64,000 nt of DNA from Carallia brachiata (GCA_021464245.1 JADCRB010000013.1:9150895-9214894); one strand, 5' to 3'; shown: positions 44,401 to 56,997, counted from the first letter of the stretch. Program-made: numbers and translations. Notes: generated by a model not told the origin, from the sequence alone.

Positions 44401-46440
44401 CTTTCGTTTCCTAATTTTACCCAATACTCACCAGACGACATGTTCAAAAACTTACTTTAATAACCTTAACTTCAGTTGAATAAAATTAAAGTTGGTGCTC
44501 TTCTAATCTGCAGGAAATAAATAAGAAAAGCGGCCAAGTCCACATCCCAGATATAATTACGCAGAAAAACAAAAAAAATAATCAAAATTTCATTGACCCC
44601 ATTTAAAGTTGGTTCTTGTTAAATTCTTCAATTTGCATACCCTCCCAAAAGAGAATAGGCATGTTCTTTTGAACTAACAAGGGAATTCAAAATTCAGACC
44701 ATCAACAACCCTGCATCAGAACATGATCAACCTCAGTCGTGATTTGTTTTCCCTTTCTCATTTCTGTTTCATTTGCCACCAAAAAAAAAAAAAAAGAGCA
44801 AGAGAGCATACCAAAAATCTATACTTATAATATAGCCACTGTGTGACCAAAAATTAAATCTCGTCAGGTCCATCTTGACTTAAGTAATCATGTTCCTAAT
44901 ACCAAAAATTATCTTTGTTTTGCTCCTGGATTTTCAAGCAATCAAATGGCAGGACTTGATATCACTTTCATTTTTGGCCACATGTTTACTGCAATGAAAT
45001 CCATTGTCACACTTGTGCAACCATTAAACATAAATTAATTTGTACTGCCTTAAAGGCGATCTAAATAAGGCAATCCATGTTCAAAAGAGAGATTGACCAG
45101 TATAGAAAGCAACAAAGAAAGCACATTCTCCTTCTCTGTATAGGTTGCAGCAACAACAGAAAGATTTCTTCAACAAAGTGACTAAACCCACCATTGTCAC
45201 AAAACTTAATCATCATAAGCTCACAAGTACCACCAAATATGGTTCATACAAATGTATCACTTCAAATACCAAACAAACCAAATATTCTGAATGATAATAA
45301 CCATGAAAAGCAGTAAGCAGATCAGTCGTGCTTCTTTTCAACCACCAAGATAATATTGCCAACTAAAATTATATGATAGACATCCAAACAAATCCAACAT
45401 GAGGGTTCAACTGTTTGACTTCCGCTTTTAGATCACTATCGACTCATGCTTTGCCTAGATTCATCATCAAGCACAAATGGTAATTCTCAAATACCCTATT
45501 CTTAGTCGCAGATCAAAATATACATATGCGGATAATCAACGACCATGCCAACTGTCACTTAGACGAACACAGAGAGAGAGAGTTGAAGTTAAAGGATTCA
45601 GACAGTTAAAAATAATTCTTCCTTAACAGAACCATCAATGCCAAAGCAATACTATTAGCCAAGGTAACATAATCCATAGATCAAAGTCTTCTTCAAAACA
45701 AAAATTAAAACTATACATGTACGCAAACACCAGCAGAGCCAGTCCTGGGTTTGAGGCCAGCCACATTTGCATAACCGAAACATATGCCATAAAGTTAAAT
45801 AAGAAGGCTCCATCACAGTCGACCACAGCACATTTCCGCAAGAAACATTTGGAGCACACCAATCCTCATCAAAATCCAAACTCCAATCCACAATCCGGAT
45901 AAATTTTCTATGAAAATACTCCAAACAACAAATCACAATTACAAACACATCAAACCTACCAAACCAGCCATAAAAAAGCAAACCAATCACCAAGAACCAA
46001 AAGAAAAGGAAAAGATAGAAAAATCCGTTCAATGAACAAAAAATATAAACCACCGCGAACAAAATAACAAAGAACAAAACCTGATTTAAACAAAACAAAA
46101 AAAAATGCAAAATCTTTAACAATGCACATACATAGGTATTGAGTTGCCTAACGAAGCTGGAGAAGTTGTTGTGCTTGAAGTACTTAGGGAGGAGGTCACG
46201 CGCGAACTCCGGCGGGTTCCACACCACGAAGCTATTATTGGTCGGACTCCATGAGACGATTGCGTCGGTGGCCGGGTCGTCCACCATGTCGTAAGTCTTG
46301 CTCAGGAACGGAGGCGGGGCATTGGCCAGCGTCGCAATCGACACGGGCGCTGCTGCCACCGCCGCCACACCACCGGTGGAGGCATCGCCGTGGCCTCCTC
46401 CGCCATCGGCGCCGCCTCCCTTGCTGATTTTTCCATCCAT
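41445..46440 (-). CDS. HSFA1: Class A1 heat-shock transcription factor
   Basis: Two exons, 46132-46440 and 41445-42707, join TAT|GGT at the conserved intron site inside the DNA-binding domain and give 523 residues. The N-terminus is Gly/Ala-rich. The HSF DNA-binding domain spans about residues 42-135 ([18 protein letters not shown] ... [30 protein letters not shown]). The Gln-rich HR-A/B oligomerisation coiled coil with the long class-A spacing follows, then a basic NLS (NKKRRLK), an acidic-aromatic AHA activation motif near the C-terminus ([16 protein letters not shown]) and a Leu-rich export signal ([11 protein letters not shown]). This order is that of HSFA1 master regulators of the heat response. 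The exact A1 paralogue is not decided. The intron is 3.4 kb and holds a foldback MITE. The frame read through into the intron (to 45655) is a shadow. Confidence 0.95.
42768..43409. mobile_element. 642-bp foldback MITE in the HSFA1 intron
   Basis: The ends form long inverted repeats. The left end reads ggggattacacccatttt then ggtcc, and the reverse complement of the right end reads ggggattatacccatttt then agtcc; similarity continues for about 200 bp through acttccgttgacggaagt and the gttgaccaa blocks. Perfect 8-bp flanking duplications taaagcta lie at 42760-42767 and 43410-43417. There is no coding capacity. An 8-bp duplication would suit hAT-type mobilisation, while the long arms resemble Mutator-like foldbacks; the family is left open. 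Confidence 0.88.
43671..43696. repeat. (GA)n microsatellite in the HSFA1 intron
   Basis: An imperfect GA run of about 13 units. The overlapping frames on both strands (43601-43913) are not supported as genes. Confidence 0.85.
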
Positions 46441-47684
46441 TTCTATTAGTATACAGTACGAAATTATTTAAAAATTTCAATATAGGAGGAGAAAATTAGG
46501 GTTTTAGACAGGGAAAAACAAAACCCTAGACAATAAGAGAGAGAAAGAACAGGAGATCTTTAGTGAGAGAAAACATGGCTTCGTACGGTCACGGGAAAGA
46601 AGGAGCCGACTGAAAGATCGGCTTTTAAAGAGTCGGACCGGGCCGACGCGACGGGACAAGACAGGCACGAAGCGGTTGCCCTTGTTGGGAGGTATTGCTT
46701 GGGGAGTGGGCTTTTCGAAATTATTAAAAGGTTTAAATTTGTATTTATACGTTAGTATTCATATTTGATATTAAGTTATATTTCATACTATATTCTTCAC
46801 AGTTATTATTTTTTTCAATGCTTTGTACTTATTGTTAAAATGTGTTTAAGACAGTATATATAATCAACTTTAACATGAGAATATAATATATTTTTGTGAT
46901 CACAAAATAACGTATTTTTAGTTATTTTTATTAATAAATTTAATAAAATCTTGTCGGAGACAAATTTTCAATATTAAAACTTATAAGGGATTTAATGTTT
47001 AAATTGAAAACATAGGAGATAAGAATATGTTTAGTTTACTTGTTACTTATTGTTATTATTGTTGCTAACTTTTGGTTATTGTTGATATTGATGTTTTCTT
47101 GTGCTATTTAAATTAAAAAAATGATCATTGGGTAAATTATGTTTTCATTTTTATTATGATAAATATTTGTTTTTTATCAATTTATTTTTACAATTTCACA
47201 TGTTACAAAAAAATTTGAAATCAAATGGTCTGACTTGCTTAATCCATACCTTAATTTATTAACAATTATAATATATAATAAAGTAAGTCTTACAAATTAA
47301 TAATGTTTAATTTAATCATTGTAAAATAAATTCTAATTATGTCTTTTTGCATTCATTATACTAGTAGCAATATGAGGGAAATATTCATCAATAGCTAGTT
47401 GATCTAAAATTAGGTCCAAACTATTTTTTAGATAACTGATTAAGTTACTTTTTAATAAAAATAACTATTAAAAAAATATTAATCAATACTCTTCTATTTA
47501 CTGTTAAAAAATAAAATATAAATATACCTTTAAAAATTATTAAAGCTATGTCTGAAATTCCCAATTGGAGTGAATTAATTAAAAGAAAAAAAAGGAAAAA
47601 AAAAAAAAGCATGTACAAAATGCCAGGCTTTCCTTGTTGGCGGGAAAGAGCAGCAAATCGATTGGAGTAAAATAGAAAAGAAAA
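46441..47684. promoter_or_regulatory. Divergent intergenic region between HSFA1 and RAD1
   Basis: The two genes are transcribed away from each other from this 1.24-kb stretch. The HSFA1 side (46441-46700) is a leader with aaaaccctag-type telobox-like words (about 46500 and 46520) and GC-rich sequence. The middle is AT-rich with no recognised motif. The RAD1 leader starts near 47580-47684. I did not find a convincing heat-shock element. Confidence 0.4.
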
Positions 47685-50595
47685 ATGAGCTCATCGGCGG
47701 TGGAGCCGGAGGCGCCGGATCTGGTGTGCCAGATGGACAATGTCCAGGGGATTGTCGACGCACTCTCCGCCGTCCGATGGAAGCGCCACCAGGTCGCCGC
47801 CGACCCGGCCGTCATTTTTTTTTTTTTTTCTGTCTTCCCCTTTTTCTTATCCCTCCTTCTTTGTCACGACCATTCGTTTCCCGTGAATTGTGTTTAATGA
47901 AGATAATTGACGTTGTTGCAATTTCAGGACGCGGTAGTGGAATTGTCTGAACACGGCGTCGTTTTGATCGTAGAGGAAACCGGCTGCCTTCAAGCCAAAG
48001 TTTATCTTCAAAAGGAGGTGCTGTTTTCTTAACCTTTGTTTGGTTTCCGAGAAAAGTTTTAAAAAAAAAAACGCGGGAAAATATAAGAAAATGGAATTTT
48101 TACTCAAGGAGTAACTGATTAAGCTGACTGACTAAGTATTTTTACAGATTTAACTTTGTAATTCTGTTGTATTTTGTTAGTCTTTTCACTCTCATTTTCT
48201 CCGGAGTTCTTAGCTGGGTAAATTAGGGTTTTCTTTTTTTTTTTTTCTAATATATTAATGGTCATTTTGAGAATTTTGATTAAAAAAAAAAAATTGATGT
48301 ATGATTTTGCAGCTTTTCATCAAGTATGAATACAATGCTGAAGGGCGAAATCGATTCGGGGTGAGCTTGGGGCTTTTCGTTGATTGCTTGAACACGTTTT
48401 CAGTTCCTGGTCACTCGTCCATGATTGAAATCCAGTATCCTGGACCTGATATGCAGCTTCTTATAAAGTATGATGTATTTCTATTTAGTTTATTTTCATT
48501 TTTGCTTCTCGACACTTTTGATCTGCCACAGCATGGGGGTGGGTCTTGAACACCAGAACTCAAGCCACTGGATCATTTGCACTGTCAGTTGTTTCAAAAT
48601 GTCAGATGAGGCAGGTTTTGACTAGATTGTTTGATCAGCCTATTTATCGGATTTCTTCCCTTGGGTTGGTTAATGACACTTCAGTCAGGATAAAGAAGAA
48701 CAGATCAATATTGGGGTGTTGAGTATCTTTCTGAAAATCAATAATGTTGAAATTGATTGTCTGCTCTTGGGTCCTATCTTTAGATCAAATGCCATTAGCT
48801 TATAAAGCTTCTACATTGTATCACATTCAAATTCAGAGGACAGAAAAATTTGAGCTTTTAGGAAACATAAGATCATTCTTTGTGTATTTAGTATCCCTAC
48901 TTAGATAACTTTCTTTCGGAGAGATCAATACAGGGTCAAGAAAAAAGGTTTTTCCTTGTGAATTTAGAATAGCTTATATGAAAAGCAGTTTCCATTTGTA
49001 GAATGGTTAAAAATAAGATAACCACTGTATAGAGCTTCGAAATTTTGGTTATTATAGTGGGATATGAATGCATTAGTATGTCCTGCAATAACTGATATGG
49101 CTGTGATCTTTCAGATCTGTTGATTCACTTGATGCCTGCATTTATGCGGAAATCAGGACAAGAATCCCAGATACTATTTCATGGGACTACAACTTTGAAC
49201 CTGCAGGGAGCGCACCAATCAGTTTTACTGTTAAGGTATATCTAACAAATTCTTAACGGGCAGCAGATTTTGGTGTCTTTGTTTTTTTTTTTTCTCAGAT
49301 TCTCAGCTTCTACAGATTAGTTGAAGTTTTTCAAATATGAGTTGCACAGAAATTACACATTGTTCAATGCTAATGAATTGTTTAATTGCTGCACTTGATG
49401 GGTAATCGTCTCAAAAAAACTTACTTGTTCGAGCTAATTAGTATGCATGACCAAATGTTGGTATTGAATAGAAAATGTGCCAATGAATATGAGCGTTCAA
49501 GTGATCAGGTTCTGCAGCATTTATAAGCAGTTGGTACATGGGTACATATTACATAAGGCTTTTCAGAATAATTAGATAAAACATATGTAACTATACACAT
49601 TGCTATTCTTTCTTTTGCAAGTTTCTTTCTTCTACTTTTGAATCAGTGCATCATGATGACCGCTTTTGTTAATTACCGGATCACCATGGATAATTTTCTC
49701 TTTTTTATGATGATTTTATAATTGAGTAATGTAATCGGATTCAGCACTTATGTGTGAGTTTCATGCTTTCATATATCCATGTATTAAGACTGGAATCCAG
49801 TGTTCCGGGAATAGAATCACTTAATGTCCTTGGATTATCAACCATGTTACATGGTTTTTTAACACTGATTTCTCTGAGGAAATGCACCATTTTACACAAA
49901 TTGGATCAAATTTGCCTCAACATGCCTCTTTTATATAGCTTGCTTCTTTTACTGTGCATTATAACTGCTTGTCTGAAATTAAGATATTGGCAACCTAGTC
50001 TGCAGCACTAAAGGAAGCAATTGATGATCTTGAATGGCCAGGATCCAGCATTGAGATCATTCTAAAACCAGCACCACCTTCTGTTACTTTCAGGGGAGAA
50101 GGCCATGGAGACTTGCAGGTATCTGATATATGAGCAATGAAGTAATACTTTTTGCAAATTGCTGAATTACTTTCGCTCTAAAATCTCTGTTTTATCACAG
50201 ATAGATTTCATGTACTATGCGAACACTGATCTGCTTACTGCTTTCCACTGTGATCGCCAAGTCTCTCACAGGTCTTCTTTGTTTTTTGTATTGCATCTAT
50301 GCACAAGGCACCATTCCTCTATCACAACTGCCCTTTCACATCTGTGGGCAGGTACAAGTATAAGTTTCTCAAAGCAACGACTTCTACTATGCCAAGCAGT
50401 GTTATTAAAGACAACAGAGGAAGCAAGCTAAGCATTGGGAGGGGTGGAATGCTGAAAGTTCAGCACCTAGTTTCAGTTGCAAGGTCATCTACTTCGCTTC
50501 CACACATTGATTCGGCTGGCTATCAGCTTCCCAGCCGAATTGCTTATATCGAGTTTTTTGTGAAGCCTGAAGAGGATGACACCTCAAACGATTAA
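47685..50595 (+). CDS. RAD1: RAD1 subunit of the 9-1-1 DNA-damage checkpoint clamp
   Basis: Seven exons: 47685-47792, 47928-48017, 48313-48467, 49115-49235, 49999-50118, 50201-50271 and 50352-50595. All have GT-AG borders and keep frame for 302 residues. RAD1 pairs with RAD9 and HUS1 in a PCNA-like ring loaded at damaged DNA to activate checkpoint signalling in the nucleus. The supporting segments are VDALSAVRWKRHQ, EETGCLQAKVYLQKE, FGVSLGLFVDCLNTFS, DSLDACIYAEIRTRIPDTIS, FRGEGHGDLQIDF, SIGRGGMLKVQHLVSV and the C-terminal RIAYIEFFVKPEEDD. These cover the two PCNA-like halves of the family at its usual length. No damage was seen. Confidence 0.94.
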
Positions 50596-51604
50596 TATGC
50601 CTTGTCCATAATCTTTGCATTTGCCCTGTGCCAGCTATGTGTGCAAAAGGCCTTGTGAATACATTTCTCTCAGTATTGGAGTTTTCCTTTCGGTAGGGTT
50701 CATGCAGATATCTACATGAAGTCTTGTTGCTGATGCTTTATTAGGCAGTGTAAAGTCGGCTATGTTTAAAAATGTGCCAGAGTGTTACATTGCATACTAT
50801 GTCCCTCTGGTTACTTGCTAGCATTTTTTTTCATATTTTTTTTATAGAGTCTTGTATCTAGCGAGGAAGGCGTGGCTACCGTCCATGCTGTTGATTGTCT
50901 GTTGCTACATTTAAAACCATCGAAGGGGGTCCTGGATCGATTGAAATCGTGACATGGTTGGAAGAATTTGAAGGAAACTTAAATTCACATTTGTTAACGA
51001 AGGTCATGGCTGCCAACCTGTGGTTGGTCCATCTCTGTGAAGTCAAAGGTCATGCACAACACGATTATGTTCAGATGCTTTAAGCATTAGATTATGGCTG
51101 TAACTTCAAGAGTTTGATTGCATTTTTTTGACGAGTATATGAATCAATTTGGTACCTTGGCCTCTGTTCAATTTCAAGTTTAAATGCATGGCCTCTTCAT
51201 GCTAAAACTCCAATCCAAGCAGGTAAGCAAATTTTTTCCTGCAACAAATTTATGATAGGCAATCATCTAATATTTCATGTTGCCTCTTGAGCCTTGAAAT
51301 TAACCCCTTAGTATCAAAAGCAGATTTCGCAATTTAAGGGCAGAGGGGAAACAGAAAAAAAGTATGATGCAGCAAGGCAGATCAAATTTGCCAGTTTGTC
51401 GGTTAAGCGAGAAAGAAAGGATGAGAATAAGAGGGAAGGGGAAAGGAAATGAAAAGAAGCAAATACAAAGATGAAGCAACGTTTCTTATTTTGCTAATTT
51501 ATAAAGACTTCATTCCCATTACAAACAAAACTACAAAACAAAGCACAAAAGGCTTAAAAGACTAAAGAGGAAAGTTTTACACCAAGACTTGAAAGAACAA
51601 GATT
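50596..51604. other. Convergent 3' flanks of RAD1 and the bZIP60-like gene
   Basis: Likely 3' UTR of RAD1 to about 50860. The remaining sequence shows no gene; a 62-codon plus frame at 50895-51083 has no recognised features. 51500-51604 is the 3' flank of the bZIP60-like gene. Confidence 0.45.
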
Positions 51605-53174
51605 TCATGGTTTCATCCTCGTCCTTGAAGCTTTGCATCCCCTGCTGTTCAGATACGAATTTACTTCCAAGGATATTAAACTGTTGCTACTTCTTCCTGC
51701 CCCTCTTCGATCCACAATTTTTGGCACTTTCTCCTCCTCGCTTTGCGGTTGAACTGCCACCAGAACTGATGGGGAGATTATTGGCAGGGTAAACAGACAA
51801 ATGATGCCCATGAACCAAAGCAGGGAACCCAACAGCAGGGATTCTGTGAAATGACCAAATAGCAAGGGTAATCAAGAAGGCAAAAATTGAGGCAATCAAA
51901 CATCACCACAATTTAACAATGGCAACGCTAAGTAGAAACCATTAACTATCCGTCATATTCAAAGCTTAATGGCATTCATAAGCTTCAGACTTCAGCAATT
52001 TGACCAAAACTGAAGAAAGACGCCACTTTGGCCACGAGTCCGTGCTAGAAACTTCTAACAAGAAATCTCACCAGGGTAATAATTTCGCAAACACAAACAA
52101 CAAATAACCTATATGCCTTCTCATGCAACAATTGCTAATGAACAGTTAAATGAAGCATCGGCAAGGTGGTTTGTACTACATACCCAACAAGAGCACAGCA
52201 GACTCCTGCTTGGCCAAGGTAACACCAAAAGCACCGCCCTTCTGCAAGCGTAGCTGTAAAGCTTGGTTTTCTGCAACATAAAACTGAAGCAGCTGCCCTA
52301 GTCTCCTGCATTCAGCTTCCAAATACTTGCTCTTCATTTCCAAATCACTCTCACATATATCTTCTTCCTCTCCCCTTGAACGCACTGCCGCATCCCTATT
52401 CCTCAGCTGCCTGTAAAATCACATCAATGATTGCATATCACTCTCACAATGTCTTTTCAGATACTAATCCTCTACAATCACTTGTTATTAGATTCCGTTT
52501 CTTTTACGTGAATTTGGCAGTTACCAATAAGTTTTAACATATTTAAGCCAAACAAGAACAACACCAAGTCACCAACAACAAAGCCCTAATCCCAAATTTG
52601 CTAGGATTCGGCTACACGAATCTTTTCTCGTCATTCTGTTCTATTGCCATAAGCATTTAAATCAAGAAGCAAGAAAATGCAGTGCAATGAGCAGAGCTTT
52701 TTATGGTTTTGTCATTAAATCAAAAACCCTAAAATCCATCACACAAAGGGGCATCAGAGGGTACCTCATCCGTTTCTTGGAAATGTTCTCATCGGGATCT
52801 TGAACATCTTCAGCATTACCGACAACTGCTCCGTCGTCAAGCACCTTCTTTTCCTCTTTCTCCGCCACTTTCTCACTCTCCTCGTCGTTTCCATCCACGT
52901 CGCCGGCGGAATATTCCGCCGGAGAATCATCAACAATTAAACCAGCCACAAAATCAGCATCATCCTTCATCAACACTCGCTCCGTCTCCTCGATCCATGG
53001 AAACACCAAATTAGGAGATGAGTTCGAGGAACAGTCGAACACCGCCGGCGGTGGCGGCTGCGGCGTCGACGAAGAATCGGCGAGCAGAGGAGACTCCGAA
53101 AACCATAGATTTTCTCAATCGATTTGGCCTAGATTATCATCTTCCTGAAATTTCTGATCCTCCGTAACCGACAT
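51605..53174 (-). pseudogene. bZIP60-like membrane-anchored bZIP factor with disabling changes
   Basis: Exons 52765-53174, 52184-52410 and 51605-51843 join in one frame of 292 codons. Order: acidic N-terminus; basic region (KKRMRQLRNRDAAVRSR); zipper (KYLEAECRRLGQLLQFYVAENQALQLRLQKG); the KQESAVLLL junction; transmembrane segment (SLLLGSLLWFMGIICLFTLP); lumenal tail ending ASRTRMKP. This is the layout of bZIP60, the ER-stress factor activated by IRE1 mRNA cleavage. Two defects are seen. Codon 20 is TGA (53115-53117), where D-stop-ENLWF suggests an original Trp. The second half of the basic region reads GEEEDICESD, with 10 rather than 9 residues between the NRDAAVRSR arginine and the first zipper Leu, as if +1 and +2 insertions had occurred within about 30 bases. 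A downstream ATG (52968-52970) could start a 223-residue protein. Assembly error at both places is possible but would need two independent faults. Confidence 0.8.
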
Positions 53175-54521
53175 CGACGATCGGATCGGAGAGAAGGAGA
53201 TACCGAATTGCTTCCTTTTGTTTTTTTTCACTTTTTTATTTATTTATTTTTTTTGTCTCGAGAGTTCCCGGCATCCAGTTTAATGAGATGAGTAATCTGA
53301 ACTAAATCGGCTAGAATCTTAAAAGGTGATAAAAGTTTTTCAGTAAATATTTGACACGATTATTAATTAAAAATTTTAAATTAAAAATTTTTAATTAAAC
53401 TGCGAGATATCGTTACTATTTACACTAACTCTTGCTGATTTATTTTATTTGTTCTCAACTACCATTAGACTTCAGGGTTAGCAACGAAACTGTACGTAAG
53501 CAGTGCGAGTCGCCGACTCTGCTAGATCGGTAACCGGTGGAACAGGCAATCTAATCGGTTCAAAGAAACTGTAAACTGTGCGAGGGGACGTGAACAAATC
53601 ATACATAGATCTCACACTAATGGTCATATAATTTGATTCTTATTATTGTTGTTTTTTAATAAGGTAGGCGAAGTTATTATGATAACATAATATTTAATTT
53701 AAAATTTATTAGTACTGAAATTAATATAAAAAATACTCATTCACCTTATTAATATTTTAATAGATTTTAAAAAAAAAAAAATTAAATAAGAACGTAATAA
53801 ATAATTTTTAATTTCAATTTATACATCCGAAGGTTCATGTACCAACGACAGATTTTTTGTTATCCAATGGATGGACCATTCATAAGGGGGAAAAAAAAAA
53901 AGGTTAACGATTATTGAAAAAAACTGTATGCCACGGCTTGTTACGGTTGAGTGCTTAGATGATTTATTTGTATCACGGTCATGAGCTCTAATAAGGTATT
54001 TGGTGTAGAAAAAATAAGGTATTGCATTAAAAAAAAAAAAGTATTGCAGTGAGTTTAATTGTATATTTGATTTAACATAATTTTCAAAATTGCTAATAAT
54101 TTTTTTAAAAATATTATAGAATTTACTTTTTTATAAATCTAGTAGAGAGGTTAGCTCACTAAACAATACAAATAGTATAATTTTCTCTATTAAAACTATT
54201 AAATACTACTCATGCTTTCCTATTAATAGAAAAAAAAAAAAAAGACTAACGATGGTAAAAAATAAATATTTGGAAGAGATGAATAAAATTGAGACTAAGG
54301 AAATTATTAAGAGAACTAGATAAAAATTGACATTGAATTAAAGAAAACTCATATTTTATTGACAGCTGGTATTTGTTAACCAAATTTAGACTTTTTTTTT
54401 TGTGCATGTTGATTTTTTTTTTTTTTTTGGGTGCATTATCCAAAATTAGAAAATTGCCATATCATCTACATTCCTGGCGGAAGAAATAAAAAAGTAATGG
54501 GGGGAAGCCGAACACGGGGAT
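53175..54521. other. Promoter of the bZIP60-like gene and AT-rich intergenic DNA
   Basis: 53175-53270 is the leader; beyond it the sequence is AT-rich with A and T homopolymers and no supported gene. A short T run on the minus strand (54488-54493 as A on plus) serves the tRNA terminator. Confidence 0.5.
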
Positions 54522-54593
54522 TGAACCCGACGTGAATCGAACACGCAACCTTCTGATCTGGAGTCAGACGCGCTACCATTGCGCCACGGATCC
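54522..54593 (-). tRNA. tRNA-Trp (anticodon CCA)
   Basis: The 72-nt cloverleaf reads GGATCCGTGGCGCAATGG at its 5' end. The acceptor stem GGATCCG pairs with CGGGTTC, the D-arm box A is TGGCGCAATGG, the anticodon loop contains CTCCAGA with CCA at its centre, the T-arm holds GTTCGATTC, and the discriminator base is A. The CCA 3' end is not encoded, as expected for a nuclear gene, and I see no intron. A T-run terminator follows about 30 bp downstream (complement of 54488-54493). Confidence 0.96.
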
Positions 54594-56030
54594 CGTTGAT
54601 GAAACAGCTGTCTAGCTTATATAATTTAAACTATATAATTTTTTTTTTTAACCGTAAAATCTTTCGCCGCACCTGCGCATGTTTCGTACGTTTTTAAAAA
54701 CTTTGGTATCAACAACAAATTTCAATTCGATTAAAAAAAGGGCACATTTCCAGGGACATAATACTGCATTTATCTTAACAAACTCCTTCTAAGGGCACTC
54801 AATACCATCACAGGCATCAATGCTGATTGTCAAGGTCGACAAACAGCATATACAGAATTGGTGTTAATTTGTAAAAGAAAATATTTGACGAGATTTTTTT
54901 AGTGAGATTAAAATGAGATGAAAAATAATAAGTAGAATGGATGATTGAATTTTGAAAATAGAAAAAAACAGATAAGTTATTAAATATCGTTGGATGAATT
55001 ATTAATATTTTAGTACTAAATAAAATAACTATAAAGTATTGCTCTTCGCATTTAAAACAGTCGTTAGGATATAATCTGAGTTTGGGTTGTAGCAATGGAC
55101 ACAAGAAATTCTTTTTGATATGATGAACGAAATTGATTGACATTTGCACCTTGGCATTTTGAGAGCTGCTAGATAACCAATGACGCAACTCTCACATCAA
55201 CACATGCATGTTAAAGATTAATTGAACATTCATTGAATAAATAGGCAGGGAACTAGTCATTTATTAAAGTTTGTGATTCGTAATGGTAAATTAAGTAGCG
55301 TGTCAAATAAAATCACAATCTAATCTGCAAGACAACATTATCATTAAAAGAATCTAATCGTCTTCTTCTCTGGTTGTCTTGGCAATTTGCCACAAAGCAG
55401 CACTGTCCAATTGTCTGTCCTCTATTAGTAATCCACACAAGCAATAGGCTTCTGAGCTTCAGCTTCAGCTTTCTCTGGACCAAGGGGGATGAATGTGCTT
55501 TGTACGAGGAACTTGTTTCTGCACTGCAAATCAGGTGGAGCTACCTTCTGAGCTTGCATGGTTACTGCAATTTCCAAGGTTAAAAGGAAAAAAAATCATC
55601 TAGCAACTGCAAATAATGTAGGTTAAAGCTAATGACTGCACCAGTTCCTTTTAATCGACAAAGTTGGCTTCCAAAGAAGCGTAATGCTGCAAACAGAGAA
55701 TTTATACAGGTTTCAATTGATTATAAGCATATAGCTGCTAAGATGGGAACATACTTGTGAAATAACATGCTGCCTTTGGCTTGACCACACCAACGTTGGG
55801 CCGCCCCCAATATTGTTTCGGAGATGTAGTCTTCACCTGGCTGGATATTGGGATTTTTTGACATATCATTGAAAGCAATTTTCATTGAGATTAGATTTCT
55901 GTGCAAAGACAAAATTGCATTTGTGAGCAAAGTGATAGGAATCAAGCAACTTGCGCAAATAGTTTGAAAAGAGTACCAAAACGAGAACATAATAAGGAAG
56001 AGGAAACAGGGCATTCACCTTCTCCAGCTT
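54594..56030. other. Intergenic DNA, no gene supported
   Basis: Short frames on both strands (54817-55188 minus, 55374-55583 plus, 55721-56014 minus) show no recognised domain. 55700-56030 may be 3' UTR of the predicted minus-strand transcript next to it. Confidence 0.45.
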
Positions 56031-56480
56031 CTACATAACCACCATGGAAACCATCTCAGAGAGCACCATAGTTGCGCCTCTCAGATGGCTTGCCAGAGTC
56101 TCCCTCTTCGGATGGTTAGTGAACATTACTGCTCCCAAAGTATGCTTATTGTCATTTAAATCTCTGTTAAATCTACTTTGCATCCGCTGCCACAACCCCT
56201 CCATGGCTACCTTCTCCACATCTGCCTTCAGCCTTTGCTTCCTTTTAAAAATTCAATCGAAACCCCAAGTCAAGTCCACATCAGAATTTTACGAAAATAT
56301 AGTGAATGAACAAAACCCTAGAATCGATTATACTGTTCCAAAAACACAGAAAACCATCAAAAAACAACTTTGGAGGGAAAATGAGTACTTACTTAAACAT
56401 TTTAAAAATTGTGGTGAGAGAAGAGAACGAGAGTTATAGCAGAGAATGGCAATGAGCAGAGCGCATAAGAGAGTTTCCAT
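56031..56480 (-). CDS. Possible two-exon small protein of unknown function
   Basis: A tentative model: exon 56389-56480 starts METLLCALLIAILCYNSRSLL (hydrophobic, signal-anchor-like), and exon 56031-56241 encodes a charged segment (KQRLKADVEKVAMEGLWQ, then NKHTLGAVMFTNHPKRETL). Frame is kept only with the weaker second donor AA|GTACTC; the stronger overlapping AA|GTAAGT leads to a stop, so the model is uncertain. The stretch lies directly downstream of the minus-strand PPR locus and could be its spliced 3' UTR. No family is recognised. Confidence 0.28.
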
Positions 56481-56997
56481 AGAAATCCTGTTGGGTGTCA
56501 AGCAAGTTACACTTGCAGTTGCAGATAAGAATTGATGAACAGTCATCACAATGAGAATATCGAGTCACTTACCAAGTTGCTATCATTTCGCTTTGCTTCA
56601 CTTCTATTTCAAGCCATCTGAAACAGGTTTTATTTGCAAAACCTTCCTAAATAGCATAAAACACAATCTTAAAACCCTTATCCAAATCTATAATCCTGCG
56701 GCACACATGAAAGTGAGAAAATGGTTTTGATTATATATATATTATAATATATATATATATATTTATTTTTATTTATTTATTTATTATATTATATTTACCT
56801 GCAATTGGGGGATTTTCATTCATGGAGTGCTTATACCATCCCTTGGAACAGAATGGTTCACCTGCATTTCTAAACGTGTAAAATTTCAGCATGCTGGAAA
56901 GAAATAACTAAATATGCAAAGGCAAAAAATGCAACAACAAATACGAGGGAGCCTCCGGCAGGGTGAATGATTTACCACTGATCCTGTAATATTTCCT

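Noticed and set aside
45655..46131. HSF open frame continuing past the DNA-binding domain
   Set aside because: It is read-through into the intron; the donor TAT|GTATGT at 46131 joins exactly to the conserved second half of the domain at 42707.
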